In this document: positions 51,757-59,975 of the stretch, one piece after another
Layout: every line of letters starts with the position of its first letter
How positions within the stretch are numbered: position 1 is the first letter of the stretch
NCBI RefSeq assembly: GCF_018917525.1
Contig: NZ_JAHLOS010000003.1
Location: forward strand, 124,001-188,000
Origin: Enterococcus raffinosus
GTDB lineage: Bacteria; Bacillota; Bacilli; Lactobacillales; Enterococcaceae
Reading direction: 5' to 3'
DNA: 64,000 nucleotides
The notes under the pieces: generated by a model
What the model was told of the DNA's origin: nothing
Database searches by the model: none
Seen by the model: only the letters and a program-made list of their open reading frames with translations
Position numbers and translations under genes: made by a program

Positions 51757-53469
51757 ATGATCGACAAGAAGTTATTACAACTTCCCGGTATCAAAAAAAT
51801 TCTGATGTTGCTTGCAGGATCTGCTATCCTGCAAGCAATCTTTATAATCGGGCAAGCGTATGGGTTGTCTATGACAATCACGCATTTATGGAACGGGGAA
51901 GAATTAAACAACCAAATAACCTGGATACTGTTGTTTTTTGGATCTTTCGCGTTGCGTCATTTAATGACCTATCTGCGAGAGCACGTACTAGAAGAGTATG
52001 CTTATCAGCAGGCCAAAGATCTACGTAGTCAATTGCTACGGAAGATTTTCCGTTTAGGCCCACAGGTGGTGCAAAAGCAAGGAACTGGAAGTGTGGTCAC
52101 GACAGCATTGGATGGGATTGATCAGGTGGAGGAGTATTTGCATCTGATTTTACCGAAAATGCTGAATATGATGATCATCCCCTGGATTTTACTAGTAGCA
52201 ATTTTTCTATTGGATTGGGAATCTGGTGTGGTTTTACTGATCGTATTTCCGCTGATCATTATTTTCATGATCATCTTAGGCTATGCAGCTCAAAGTAAGG
52301 CCGACAAACAATACAAGGTTTTTCAAGTATTGTCGAATCACTTTATTGATTCGTTGCGAGGAATTGATACGTTGAAATTCTTTGGCATCAGCAAGCAATA
52401 CAGCAAGAGTATTTTCACTACCAGTGAACGTTTTCGCAAGGCGACGATGAGCACATTAAAGATCGCGATTCTTTCGACGTTTGCGCTGGATTTCTTTACC
52501 ACGCTATCTGTTGCCGTAGTAGCTGTTTTACTTGGTCTACGTTTAATCAATGAGGGGATTTTCTTATTTCCAGCATTGACAGTGCTGATCCTTGCTCCTG
52601 AGTATTTTCTGCCAATTCGAGACTTTTCCAGTGATTATCACGCGACCTTGGATGGGAAAAATGCGATGGACGATGTTAATCAGATTTTAGAGCTGCCAGA
52701 GACGCAGGATGCGAAACTTGAACTGCCAACCTGGTCAGCTGATAGTCAGTTGAGTGTAAAAATGCAGTACAATTACGCAGAAAAGCTTGGTGCAGAAGTA
52801 GATTTTAAGGTACAGGGTTATCAAAAAATCGGCATTATCGGCATGAGCGGCTCTGGAAAATCAACATTGATCAATTTACTGAGTGGCTTTTTACGTCCTG
52901 ATGCTAGTCAGATTCGTTTTAATGATCAGGCGTTAACCGCCTTTGATCAGCCTCAGTGGCAGGAGCAATTAATTTATATTCCGCAAAATCCATATATCTT
53001 TCAGCGGTCAGTGCGGGAAAATATCGCTTTTTATCATCCACAGGCCAGCGATGAAGACATTTTAAAGGCGATCGAAGTGACTGGTTTGACGGAGTTAGTG
53101 AATGAGCTGCCAGACGGATTGGATACGAAACTAGGCGAGGGAGCACGCACACTGAGTGGTGGACAGGCTCAGAGAATCGCTTTGGCTCGTGCCTTTTTGG
53201 ATCAAGAACGAAAGATATTATTGTTCGATGAACCAACAGCGCACTTGGATATCGAAACTGAGGTCGAATTAAAGGAACGAATGTTACCGCTGATGGAAAC
53301 TCATTTAGTCTTTTTCGCGACACATCGGCTTCATTGGCTAACAGAAATGGATTATCTGTTGGTAATGGATCATGGTAAACTTGTTGAACAGGGAACATTG
53401 AAAGAGCTGGAAGAAAAAAATGGCGCCTTTACGAGATTAAGTCAGGCATTGCGAGGTGAAGAGAGATGA
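51757..53469 (+). CDS. cydD: Thiol-reductant ABC exporter subunit CydD
   Basis: 570 residues: six membrane helices (1-310) and an ATPase domain with Walker [17 protein letters not shown] near 367, Q-loop YIPQNPYIFQRSVRENIAF near 408, signature LSGGQAQRIALARAFLD near 470, Walker B ILLFDEPTAHLD near 490, and FATHRLHWL near 523. The heterodimer with CydC exports cysteine or glutathione and is needed to assemble cytochrome bd. Sometimes named CydC in Bacillus. Overlaps the next gene by 4 bases. Confidence 0.92.
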   Translation: MIDKKLLQLPGIKKILMLLAGSAILQAIFIIGQAYGLSMTITHLWNGEELNNQITWILLFFGSFALRHLMTYLREHVLEEYAYQQAKDLRSQLLRKIFRLGPQVVQKQGTGSVVTTALDGIDQVEEYLHLILPKMLNMMIIPWILLVAIFLLDWESGVVLLIVFPLIIIFMIILGYAAQSKADKQYKVFQVLSNHFIDSLRGIDTLKFFGISKQYSKSIFTTSERFRKATMSTLKIAILSTFALDFFTTLSVAVVAVLLGLRLINEGIFLFPALTVLILAPEYFLPIRDFSSDYHATLDGKNAMDDVNQILELPETQDAKLELPTWSADSQLSVKMQYNYAEKLGAEVDFKVQGYQKIGIIGMSGSGKSTLINLLSGFLRPDASQIRFNDQALTAFDQPQWQEQLIYIPQNPYIFQRSVRENIAFYHPQASDEDILKAIEVTGLTELVNELPDGLDTKLGEGARTLSGGQAQRIALARAFLDQERKILLFDEPTAHLDIETEVELKERMLPLMETHLVFFATHRLHWLTEMDYLLVMDHGKLVEQGTLKELEEKNGAFTRLSQALRGEER

Positions 53470-55214
53470 AGCATATCGGATTATTCGACGTGCTAAAAAC
53501 CGATGAATGGGTCAAGCCCTTTTTCAAGCAATATAAGAAATCCTTGATTCTAGCTCTGATACTGGGCTTTATCACCTTCTTCTGCGCGGGAGCCTTAATG
53601 TTCAATTCAGGTTATCTGATTAGTCGAGCAGCCTCATTGCCGGAAAATATTCTAATGATTTATATTCCTATCGTATTGACACGGGCTTTTGGGATTGGAC
53701 GTCCTGTCTTTCGTTATGTGGAACGCTTAGTCAGTCATAACTGGGTTTTGAAGATGACTTCCAATTTACGTGTAAAACTGTATGATTCGTTAGAGCAGGA
53801 TGCGATTTTCTTTAAGCAAAATCATCGAACCGGAGACATTCTCGGTCTGCTTTCTGAGGATATCAATCATATTCAAAATTTGTATTTACGGACGATTTTT
53901 CCGACGATTATCGCTTGGCTTCTCTATGTTTTTGTGATTATTGGGATCGGTTATTTCTCTTTCTTCTTTGCTTTAGCGATGCTGCTGCTTTTAGGGATCG
54001 TTGTATTTTTACTGCCGCTATGGTCCGTCATCATCAATGGTGCTCGTCAAGAACAGCAGAAGCAGATGAAGAATGAATTATATAGCGATCTGACCGATAA
54101 CGTGTTAGGCGTGTCGGATTGGATCTTTAGTCAACGAGGGCAGGATTATGTGAACCATCATGAAAGTTCCGAAGAGGCCTTACGAGAAGTCAATCGCAAG
54201 CTTCAAAGCTTCCAACGGAAACGCAATTTTATCTTACAATTGATGTTTGGCGTGATTACGATCGCACTGCTTATGTGGACCAGTCGTCAATTTCCTGGGA
54301 ATCATGGAGGAGCGGCCAACTGGATTGCGGCCTTTGTGTTATCAGTCTTTCCGTTGATTGATGCCTTCGCGCCATTGCCAGCAGCTGCTCAGGAAACCAA
54401 TAGCTACAAAGATTCAATCAAAAACTTGAATGATCTGCCAGCGATTCAGAAACCTCATGAAGCAACTCCAAAAATTTCAGGTGCTTTGACATTGAAAATA
54501 GACAATGTTCATTATCATTATCCTGAAAGTATGAAAAACGTTTTATCAGGAATTCATCTAATGCTTCAACCAGGTGAAAAAGTCGCGATTCTCGGTCGCA
54601 GCGGCTCAGGTAAGAGTACATTAGCGAATTTGATTCGGGGCGATCTGAGGGCGACTGAAGGGGCAATTACGCTAAATGGAGAAGAAACCTACAAATTTGG
54701 TGACGACATCAGCAACTATCTGGGAGTTATCCATCAAACACCGTACCTTTTCCATACAACGATCGCAAATAACCTGCGGATTGGAAATGAAGCGGCGACA
54801 GATGAAGCGCTTTGGCAAGTGTTAACTCGAGTAGGATTGAAGGAACTAGTGGAGAATTTGCCAGAAGGCTTACTGACGATGGTGGATGAAGCGGGATTAC
54901 GTTTCTCTGGCGGCGAACGGCAACGTCTAGCTTTGGCGCGAATCTTATTGCAGGAAGTACCGATCATATTACTCGACGAACCAACTGTCGGTCTCGATCC
55001 GATAACGGAGCAAGCGCTGATCAACACCTTTTTTAATGAGCTGCAGGATAAAACAGTTATTTGGATCACCCATCATTTGCAGGGGCTTGATGCGATGGAT
55101 CAAGTTATTTTCATCGAAGACGGTCATTTGACGATGCAGGGAAGTCCAGCTGAATTAGAACAAACCAATGCTCATTATCGAAAACTAAAGCAAATTGATC
55201 AAGGGATCATTTGA
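53466..55214 (+). CDS. cydC: Thiol-reductant ABC exporter subunit CydC
   Basis: 582 residues, same plan as its partner: six helices (20-310) with GYLISRAASLPENILMIYIPIVLTRAFGIGRPVFRYVERLVSH-type CydC core near 50-95, Walker [17 protein letters not shown] near 378, Q-loop VIHQTPYLFHTTIANNLRI near 420, signature FSGGERQRLALARILLQ near 480, Walker B IILLDEPTVGLDPIT near 500, and WITHHLQGLDAMD near 535. Last gene of the cyd operon. Confidence 0.92.
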   Translation: MKHIGLFDVLKTDEWVKPFFKQYKKSLILALILGFITFFCAGALMFNSGYLISRAASLPENILMIYIPIVLTRAFGIGRPVFRYVERLVSHNWVLKMTSNLRVKLYDSLEQDAIFFKQNHRTGDILGLLSEDINHIQNLYLRTIFPTIIAWLLYVFVIIGIGYFSFFFALAMLLLLGIVVFLLPLWSVIINGARQEQQKQMKNELYSDLTDNVLGVSDWIFSQRGQDYVNHHESSEEALREVNRKLQSFQRKRNFILQLMFGVITIALLMWTSRQFPGNHGGAANWIAAFVLSVFPLIDAFAPLPAAAQETNSYKDSIKNLNDLPAIQKPHEATPKISGALTLKIDNVHYHYPESMKNVLSGIHLMLQPGEKVAILGRSGSGKSTLANLIRGDLRATEGAITLNGEETYKFGDDISNYLGVIHQTPYLFHTTIANNLRIGNEAATDEALWQVLTRVGLKELVENLPEGLLTMVDEAGLRFSGGERQRLALARILLQEVPIILLDEPTVGLDPITEQALINTFFNELQDKTVIWITHHLQGLDAMDQVIFIEDGHLTMQGSPAELEQTNAHYRKLKQIDQGII

Positions 55215-55218
55215 TATA

Positions 55219-55265
55219 AAAATCAGGTTCACTCTTACATTATGAGAGGGGACCTGATTTTTTCT
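55219..55265 (+). terminator. Terminator of the cyd operon
   Basis: AAATCAGGT pairs across a long loop with ACCTGATTT, with an inner CTC/GAG helix, then TTTTC. Confidence 0.8.
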
Positions 55266-55362
55266 GTATTTTTAAGGCTTCTACTGTGGATAGGCTCTTT
55301 ATTGAATTACTATAGAAGAAAGCAGAACGATTTAACGGGAAAAATTTTAAGGAGGAGCAAGC

Positions 55363-55689
55363 ATGTCTCAATCGAATACCGATTTCACTGAGAAGGACTG
55401 GAAATTATTCAGAAATAAAATCGCAGGTTGGCAGGAAGCTTACATGGATCGTTTGAACGGTGAGTATCTTGAACTATTGACACAAGATAGCGCAGCTTCT
55501 GACAAGTTTTGAGAACTAGAAAAAAGAGTGAATCAGGATAAAAAGAAGGTTAGTGTGAGTATTTATTTAAGACGCTCAACGATGATAATGAACATCCTCA
55601 GTTTATTGAAGGATGAAGTGATTGATATGGATGACCTAAAAGAATTTAGTGAGATACTCAGGGACACCGTTAGGGAATTATATAATTAA
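55363..55689 (+). pseudogene. Small cytoplasmic protein gene interrupted by an in-frame TGA
   Basis: ATG after AAGGAGGAGC, reading MSQSNTDFTEKDWKLF and on to codon 49, then TGA at 55510-55512, after which the same frame stays open for 58 more codons (ELEKRVNQDKKK, IYLRRSTMIMNILSLLKDE, DMDDLKEFSEILRDTV) to TAA. The 108-codon whole looks like a conserved small helical protein of Firmicutes that is sometimes misnamed multidrug transporter; in that family, as I recall it, the TGA position is Trp (KFW-ELEKR). A TGG-to-TGA change explains it. Either a nonsense mutation, read-through, or a base-call error. Codon use is even across the stop, so the loss would be recent. Confidence 0.7.
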
Positions 55690-55923
55690 TAATAGATTTA
55701 AGAAGAACCAACGCTCAAACTGGATGACCAATAGCAGGTAAAATGCTTAAGCTCCTAACACAGATTGCGAGCATAAATAAACGGGAGGGAGTAAAAACCA
55801 CCTATTCAAGCATTAAAAATATCGCAAATCAAATATATTAAAATCAACTAGAATCAGTCTTTAAGGGAATGACCGATTGCCTACCTTTCTGGTACAATTA
55901 AGAAAACAAGTTGGAGGCAGGAT
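55690..55923 (+). other. Gene-free space before the cyclophilin gene
   Basis: Holds a TACAAT about 27 bases before the start codon, with a weak -35 (TGACCG) 17 bases upstream. Nothing else recognised. Confidence 0.4.
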
Positions 55924-56967
55924 ATGAAAAAGAGGAGAATTGTTTTAGCTGCTGGTGTTCTCGGTGCTGCCGCAGTTATCATAAAAAAGAAACTGATTAA
56001 TGAAACCGTCACCAAGCATTTGATTCCTCGTCATTGGGATGAAGAAGAGATCAATGAACGATTTCGGGATTTTACTCAAATTTTAGCTACCGGAAATGAA
56101 GAGGAAATTGCCTCCATTGTATTAGGTAAGTCAGGAAAACTATTTAATCCTTTGAGAAATCAAGAATTGACCTTTTTAGAGGCACATTTTTTGAGTATGT
56201 ACAAAGTAAAAGGGGACAGCAGCAATAATTTACGCGGCTTGGTCTCTTATCGCGTAGCAACACCAAAAAAGGAATATACCTATTTGATCAAAGTCGCACG
56301 TCTTGGCGTTGAAAAACTAGACTGGTATATTCAAAAGGTGGTAGAGCAAGATCATGGCATTAAATATCCTAATCAATATTTACTTCAGCTGACACCTCCA
56401 CGCCCCACTGAAGAGCTTTGTCTGATTGAGACCGATGCAGGAACAATCACTATGAGAGTCTTTCAACAGGATGCACCAAAAGCGGTTAAAAATTGGCGGG
56501 GATTGGCTAAGCAAGGCTTCTATGATGGAACACCTTTCGCACGGGTAATCAAGGATTTTGTGATCCAAGGCGGAGCACTGGATGGTTCTGGAGACGAAGC
56601 AACGTCAATTTACGGCGGTTATTTCGAAGATGAGGTAGATGAAGGGCTGTATCATTTTGACGGTGCAGTTTGTCTCGGCAATCATGGACCCAATACCAAC
56701 GGGAATCAGTTCTATATTGTAGAACGAAATCACGTGAACAAAGATCAATTATATCGTATGAATCTGCCTCATAAGGTTCGCTCACATTACGAAGCGGTAG
56801 GGGGGATTCCAGAGTTAGATGGACGCTACACAGTTTTTGGACAAGTTATTGAGGGAATGTCGGTCGTACGGGAGATTGCTAGCCAAGAAACAGATGATAA
56901 CGATGCTCCGTTGAATCCAATTAAGATTCGGAACATTACGTTTAAGCGAATACAAAAGATCGAATAA
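55924..56967 (+). CDS. Membrane-anchored cyclophilin-type peptidyl-prolyl isomerase
   Basis: 347 residues. Residues 5-22 are a hydrophobic anchor (VLAAGVLGAAAVII) between basic ends. Residues 30-155 are an extra domain of unknown type with RHWDEEEINERFRDFTQIL and a beta-rich second part. Residues 160-345 are a cyclophilin: ETDAGTITMRVFQQDAPKAVKNW, YDGTPFARVIKDFVIQGG (catalytic Arg and Phe), GAVCLGNHGPNTNGNQFYI, and RYTVFGQVIEGMSVV. No lipobox Cys, so it is not a lipoprotein. Cytoplasmic or outside location depends on topology, which the KKRR start leaves pointing outward for the enzyme part. TTGGAGGCAGG precedes the ATG. Confidence 0.85.
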   Translation: MKKRRIVLAAGVLGAAAVIIKKKLINETVTKHLIPRHWDEEEINERFRDFTQILATGNEEEIASIVLGKSGKLFNPLRNQELTFLEAHFLSMYKVKGDSSNNLRGLVSYRVATPKKEYTYLIKVARLGVEKLDWYIQKVVEQDHGIKYPNQYLLQLTPPRPTEELCLIETDAGTITMRVFQQDAPKAVKNWRGLAKQGFYDGTPFARVIKDFVIQGGALDGSGDEATSIYGGYFEDEVDEGLYHFDGAVCLGNHGPNTNGNQFYIVERNHVNKDQLYRMNLPHKVRSHYEAVGGIPELDGRYTVFGQVIEGMSVVREIASQETDDNDAPLNPIKIRNITFKRIQKIE

Positions 56968-57008
56968 AGTAGTTCGGTGAATTTTTAACACTTAGATTTT
57001 GAATAAGC

Positions 57009-57053
57009 AAAAAAACCAGCGAAGGCAGATAAATTGTCCTCACTGGTTTTTTT
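57009..57053 (+). terminator. Terminator of the cyclophilin gene
   Basis: AAAAACCAG and CTGGTTTTT with inner GAGGAC-like pairing, then T-run. Confidence 0.75.
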
Positions 57054-57116
57054 GTGCGAATAGTTTATAGTTATTTTATTCAAACAGAAATAGTGATTCT
57101 AACTTGAAAAGGAAAT

Positions 57117-57190
57117 AAAAAAAGTTAAGGAAGACTTAAATCCATCTCCTTAACTGTCTTTATAATACCATATTTTCAATTATTTTTCAA
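57117..57190 (-). ncRNA. Very short minus-strand transcription unit (promoter plus hairpin only)
   Basis: On the minus strand: TTGAAA (57185-57190), exactly 17 bases, TATTAT (57162-57167), then from the expected start near 57155 a 9-base perfect hairpin (AGTTAAGGA with TCCTTAACT, 57147-57155 and 57123-57131) and seven T. The predicted RNA would be about 40 bases and consist of the terminator hairpin alone. No minus-strand gene lies nearby. Confidence 0.45.
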
Positions 57191-57191
57191 G

Positions 57192-57220
57192 ATTGTCTTT
57201 TTTACTAGTCTATGCTATTA
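57192..57220 (+). promoter_or_regulatory. Promoter of the DUF6323-like gene
   Basis: TTGTCT, 17 bases, TATTAG, just to the right of the divergent minus-strand promoter and about 25 bases before the start codon. Confidence 0.45.
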
Positions 57221-57246
57221 GGACTATGAAAGGGGCGATTAAAAGA

Positions 57247-57678
57247 ATGTCTAATTTTGATCTTTCGTTATTTAACCAATTTTTATCAGAGCAAAAGGAG
57301 GAGCCGCGAACAACGATCAATCAAATACTTCAAGTAAATCACAAAAGTTTTCAATTATCGGTGGCGGATTTTACAGAAATTGCAGAAGAACGTAAGCAGC
57401 ATTTTAAAGATCATCACTTACTTGATTTCAGTTGGGATAATTCTCAGGCAGTTGCAGGTTTTTTAGCAAAGGAACCATTGATTTACAAAAGTGATTACCT
57501 AGAGCATTTCTCTATTTGCCAAGAACTTTTTTACTATTTGCGGGCCTATCATTCTGGAACGATAACGGATCAGGAAATTCTCGAGGAAATTGAACGACGC
57601 TATGAAAAGTATCAAGGAGATATCGAAACACTTCAGGGCTCATTTGAGGACTTTCCAGAATTGGAGGAAGAGGAATGA
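57247..57678 (+). CDS. DUF6323-like protein
   Basis: 143 residues, acidic, cytoplasmic. MSNFDLSLFNQFLSEQ at the start, then a beta/alpha stretch LSVADFTEIAEERKQHFKDHHLLDFSWD and helical HFSICQELFYYLRAYHSGTITDQEILEEIERRYEKYQGD. I connect it, from memory of the neighbourhood, with the DUF6323 family that sits next to DUF6179 genes; function unknown. The start was moved 18 codons inward because the promoter lies in the longer reading; AAGGGGC is 11 bases away, a little far. The next gene overlaps its stop (ATGA). Confidence 0.55.
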   Translation: MSNFDLSLFNQFLSEQKEEPRTTINQILQVNHKSFQLSVADFTEIAEERKQHFKDHHLLDFSWDNSQAVAGFLAKEPLIYKSDYLEHFSICQELFYYLRAYHSGTITDQEILEEIERRYEKYQGDIETLQGSFEDFPELEEEE

Positions 57679-58866
57679 AAAACGAACTGTCAGACCCAGC
57701 TTTTTATCCTTTTTTTATGAAGAAATTACAAGAACGGTTAAGTGGTTCAAGCGTTATGCCCATTGACCAAGCAGAGAGAATCCAACAGTCGATTGAGTTT
57801 GTTCTAAAAAATGGCGGAGAAGGAAGTTTGTCTCAGCAATTCGAACAAGGAAAGCAGCAATTGATGCATCGCTTAAAGAGATTAAAACAGCTTTATGAGG
57901 AAATCCTTGCGAAGTATCAAAGCTTTGGAATTGAATCCCTTGAGGAAAGCTTAAGAGAAATTGGCAACTTTTTTAAGGAGTACGACCTCGATTACGGGGC
58001 AGCTGAGGTCGATCAAGCTTTTCTTGATTATCAACTTGCTGAAGCTGTTCCAGCTAACTTTATTGGTCTTGATTTTTATGAGCGCTACCTACAAAATCTG
58101 GCTGCTGAAGTATTCTTTATCGCAAATGTTCCAGAAAATCAAATTTACGAACTTTTAGAGAATTATCAGGATAAGCTGGGATTTGATTATCGCCAAGATG
58201 TGAACAATCTATTTGAGCTTGTCTTCAGGCAAGTTGTAGGAAAATTAGTAATCGATAAAAAAGAAAATGACAGTTTACTGCTAAATCGAATCGAGGCGCA
58301 ATATGCTTTGAATCAGTTAAAATTAGAAAGTATTCCTACAACACTGAACCAATTGTTTAAAGTAAACGAGTATTATCACCGCGTATTTGAACAATTAAGA
58401 GGAAGTCTTCGACGTCTAGAAGAGCCTGAGAAGGCGTTTGGTTTCTTTCTTACCATCGCACCTCCGAAGAAGCAATTAGAATTGTCTCCCTCAATGCCAT
58501 CTAATTGTTTCAATCGTCTGATAGAAGCTTATTCTATAGCTGATCAACAAGAGAAAATCCGCCTAATTTCTATGAACATTTCTGCCCCAACAGATTTTGA
58601 GGAATTTCTTAGTTTAACCTCGGAAAAGCCTGAATTTTATCAAGAACTTTTAAAAGAGTTAAATAAAGATTTTATAAAAACTCTAATTCTGTATGAAACA
58701 AAAAAAGAATGGAAACGAAAAACCTCGAGAAACCCTTGAAAAGACAAGTAATACCGCTATTTCAAAACTTTTAAAAGATTATTTAAAAACTTCAACAAAA
58801 AGTGAGCCAATAGATCTTTTTACTTCCATAGAAGACTATCAGTTAACTCATTATGACTTTTCATAA
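57675..58866 (+). pseudogene. DUF6179-like protein, probably frameshifted near the end
   Basis: The main frame (57675-58739, 354 residues) is all-helical and charged: FFMKKLQERLSGSSVMPIDQAERIQQSIEF, AVPANFIGLDFYERYLQNLAAEVFFIAN, FGFFLTIAPPKKQLELSPSMPSNCFNRLIEAYS. It ends in a basic, unlikely tail (EWKRKTSRNP). In the +1 frame a protein-like stretch follows (KNGNEKPRETLEK, AISKLLKDYLKTS, EPIDLFTSIEDYQLTHYDFS) up to TAA at 58864-58866. With one A fewer in the A7 run near 58700 the frames join to about 396 residues. Alternatively the main frame is complete and the tail is a separate 57-codon gene from 58693, but that ATG has no ribosome site. Confidence 0.5.
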
Positions 58867-59093
58867 CTAAAAAAGTCGAACTTCTATAGCGGCCAGCAAG
58901 ATTTGCTCGACCAGTTTTGTTTTTAGAAAAGAAAGTTATGAAACAACGGATTAAAAAGCGATTGTAGTAAGCTTTTTGTTAAAAATAAATAATATGTTTG
59001 GTTATTTTACGAGCAGTATTACAGTGATAGGACTGATTATCCGTTAATTTGTAAGCAAATAGCAGAGAGCTTTTTGCTTAGGAGGAAACAGAA

Positions 59094-59924
59094 ATGAGTA
59101 CCTATCTTAAATTTATTGTTATCGCAGCACTTTTTCTAACAACTGGTGCAGCATCTGTATTAGGAGAATCAGAAAATAGTTCATCAAGTACAACGGATCA
59201 AGAGACTGTAGAGCAGTCTTCTAGTAAAAGAAAAGAAGTTAAAAAATCAGAGACTTCAGCGACAAAAGAAACTGAAACTTCGGCTGACTCAAGTAAGGAC
59301 AGCATTCAGTCGACAGCTCAAAGCAGCAGTGTGAATCCAGCAGCCGCGACTAGCTCTGAAGAGTCTAGCCCAGCCTTAATTCCAGAAGAATCAGAGACTG
59401 TTTCAACTGAACAGAATGCGCGACCAGCGCCAACGGTTAACGAGGCTGAACCAGCCAACAGCTCAGCACCTGAGTCTACAACACCAAACGCGGCAGCTCC
59501 CCAACCTACAACAATGCAGGCTAACCAATTGGAGATTGCTGGACAATTGATATCTTATTTAAATGCAGGACAGGGAAATGGCCAAGCAATTATTGATGCG
59601 AATCCCAATATAGTCGCAACCTGGGGCGGTGCTTCCGTTCAGTCAGGAAATGACGGTGCTAATACACATTTTATTGGACATAATCCTGGTATTTTCAATG
59701 TACTGTTCTCAGTAGGCGTTGGGGAAACGATCAGTGTCTCGGATGGAGCGAATAATGTGTCGAACTATACAGTATCTCAAATCGTTACAGTAGATGACTC
59801 TGGAATGGCGGAGGACGGAACAGATTATTGGGATCAAATCACTAGTTCTGGCGGTGGAGAACGTATCAGCTTACAGACATGTATCAATGATGACTACAAT
59901 TTAATTGTCTTTGCTAACAAATAG
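59094..59924 (+). CDS. Secreted sortase-fold protein with Ser/Thr stalk
   Basis: 276 residues. Signal peptide 1-24 (TTGAASVLGES); 25-140 is a low-complexity Ser/Thr/Glu/Pro stalk; 145-276 reads as a sortase domain: THFIGHNPGIFNVLF with the catalytic-type His196, VGVGETISVSDGANNVSNYTVSQIV (the GD-x-I and Y-x-V strands), and ISLQTC with Cys263. The conserved Arg of the usual R-x-I-V-x-A ending is Asn269 (NLIVFANK). There is no membrane helix after the signal, unlike housekeeping sortases, so the mature protein is probably released. It could be a catalytically altered sortase or a protein using the fold for another purpose. AGGAGG precedes the ATG. Confidence 0.65.
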   Translation: MSTYLKFIVIAALFLTTGAASVLGESENSSSSTTDQETVEQSSSKRKEVKKSETSATKETETSADSSKDSIQSTAQSSSVNPAAATSSEESSPALIPEESETVSTEQNARPAPTVNEAEPANSSAPESTTPNAAAPQPTTMQANQLEIAGQLISYLNAGQGNGQAIIDANPNIVATWGGASVQSGNDGANTHFIGHNPGIFNVLFSVGVGETISVSDGANNVSNYTVSQIVTVDDSGMAEDGTDYWDQITSSGGGERISLQTCINDDYNLIVFANK

Positions 59925-59925
59925 A

Positions 59926-59975
59926 AAAATCGAGACCCTCTTTATTGATGAAACTTAAGAGGGTCTCGATTTTTA
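59926..59975. terminator. Bidirectional terminator
   Basis: A perfect stem (AAAATCGAGACCCTCTT with its complement) around a 12-base loop; T-run on the plus strand, A-run before it. Shared by converging genes. Confidence 0.9.

Noticed and set aside
58690-58710. Programmed -1 frameshift at the A-run of the DUF6179-like gene
   Set aside because: A -1 shift leads into a frame that closes soon; the protein-like tail is in the +1 frame, so an insertion is the better explanation.
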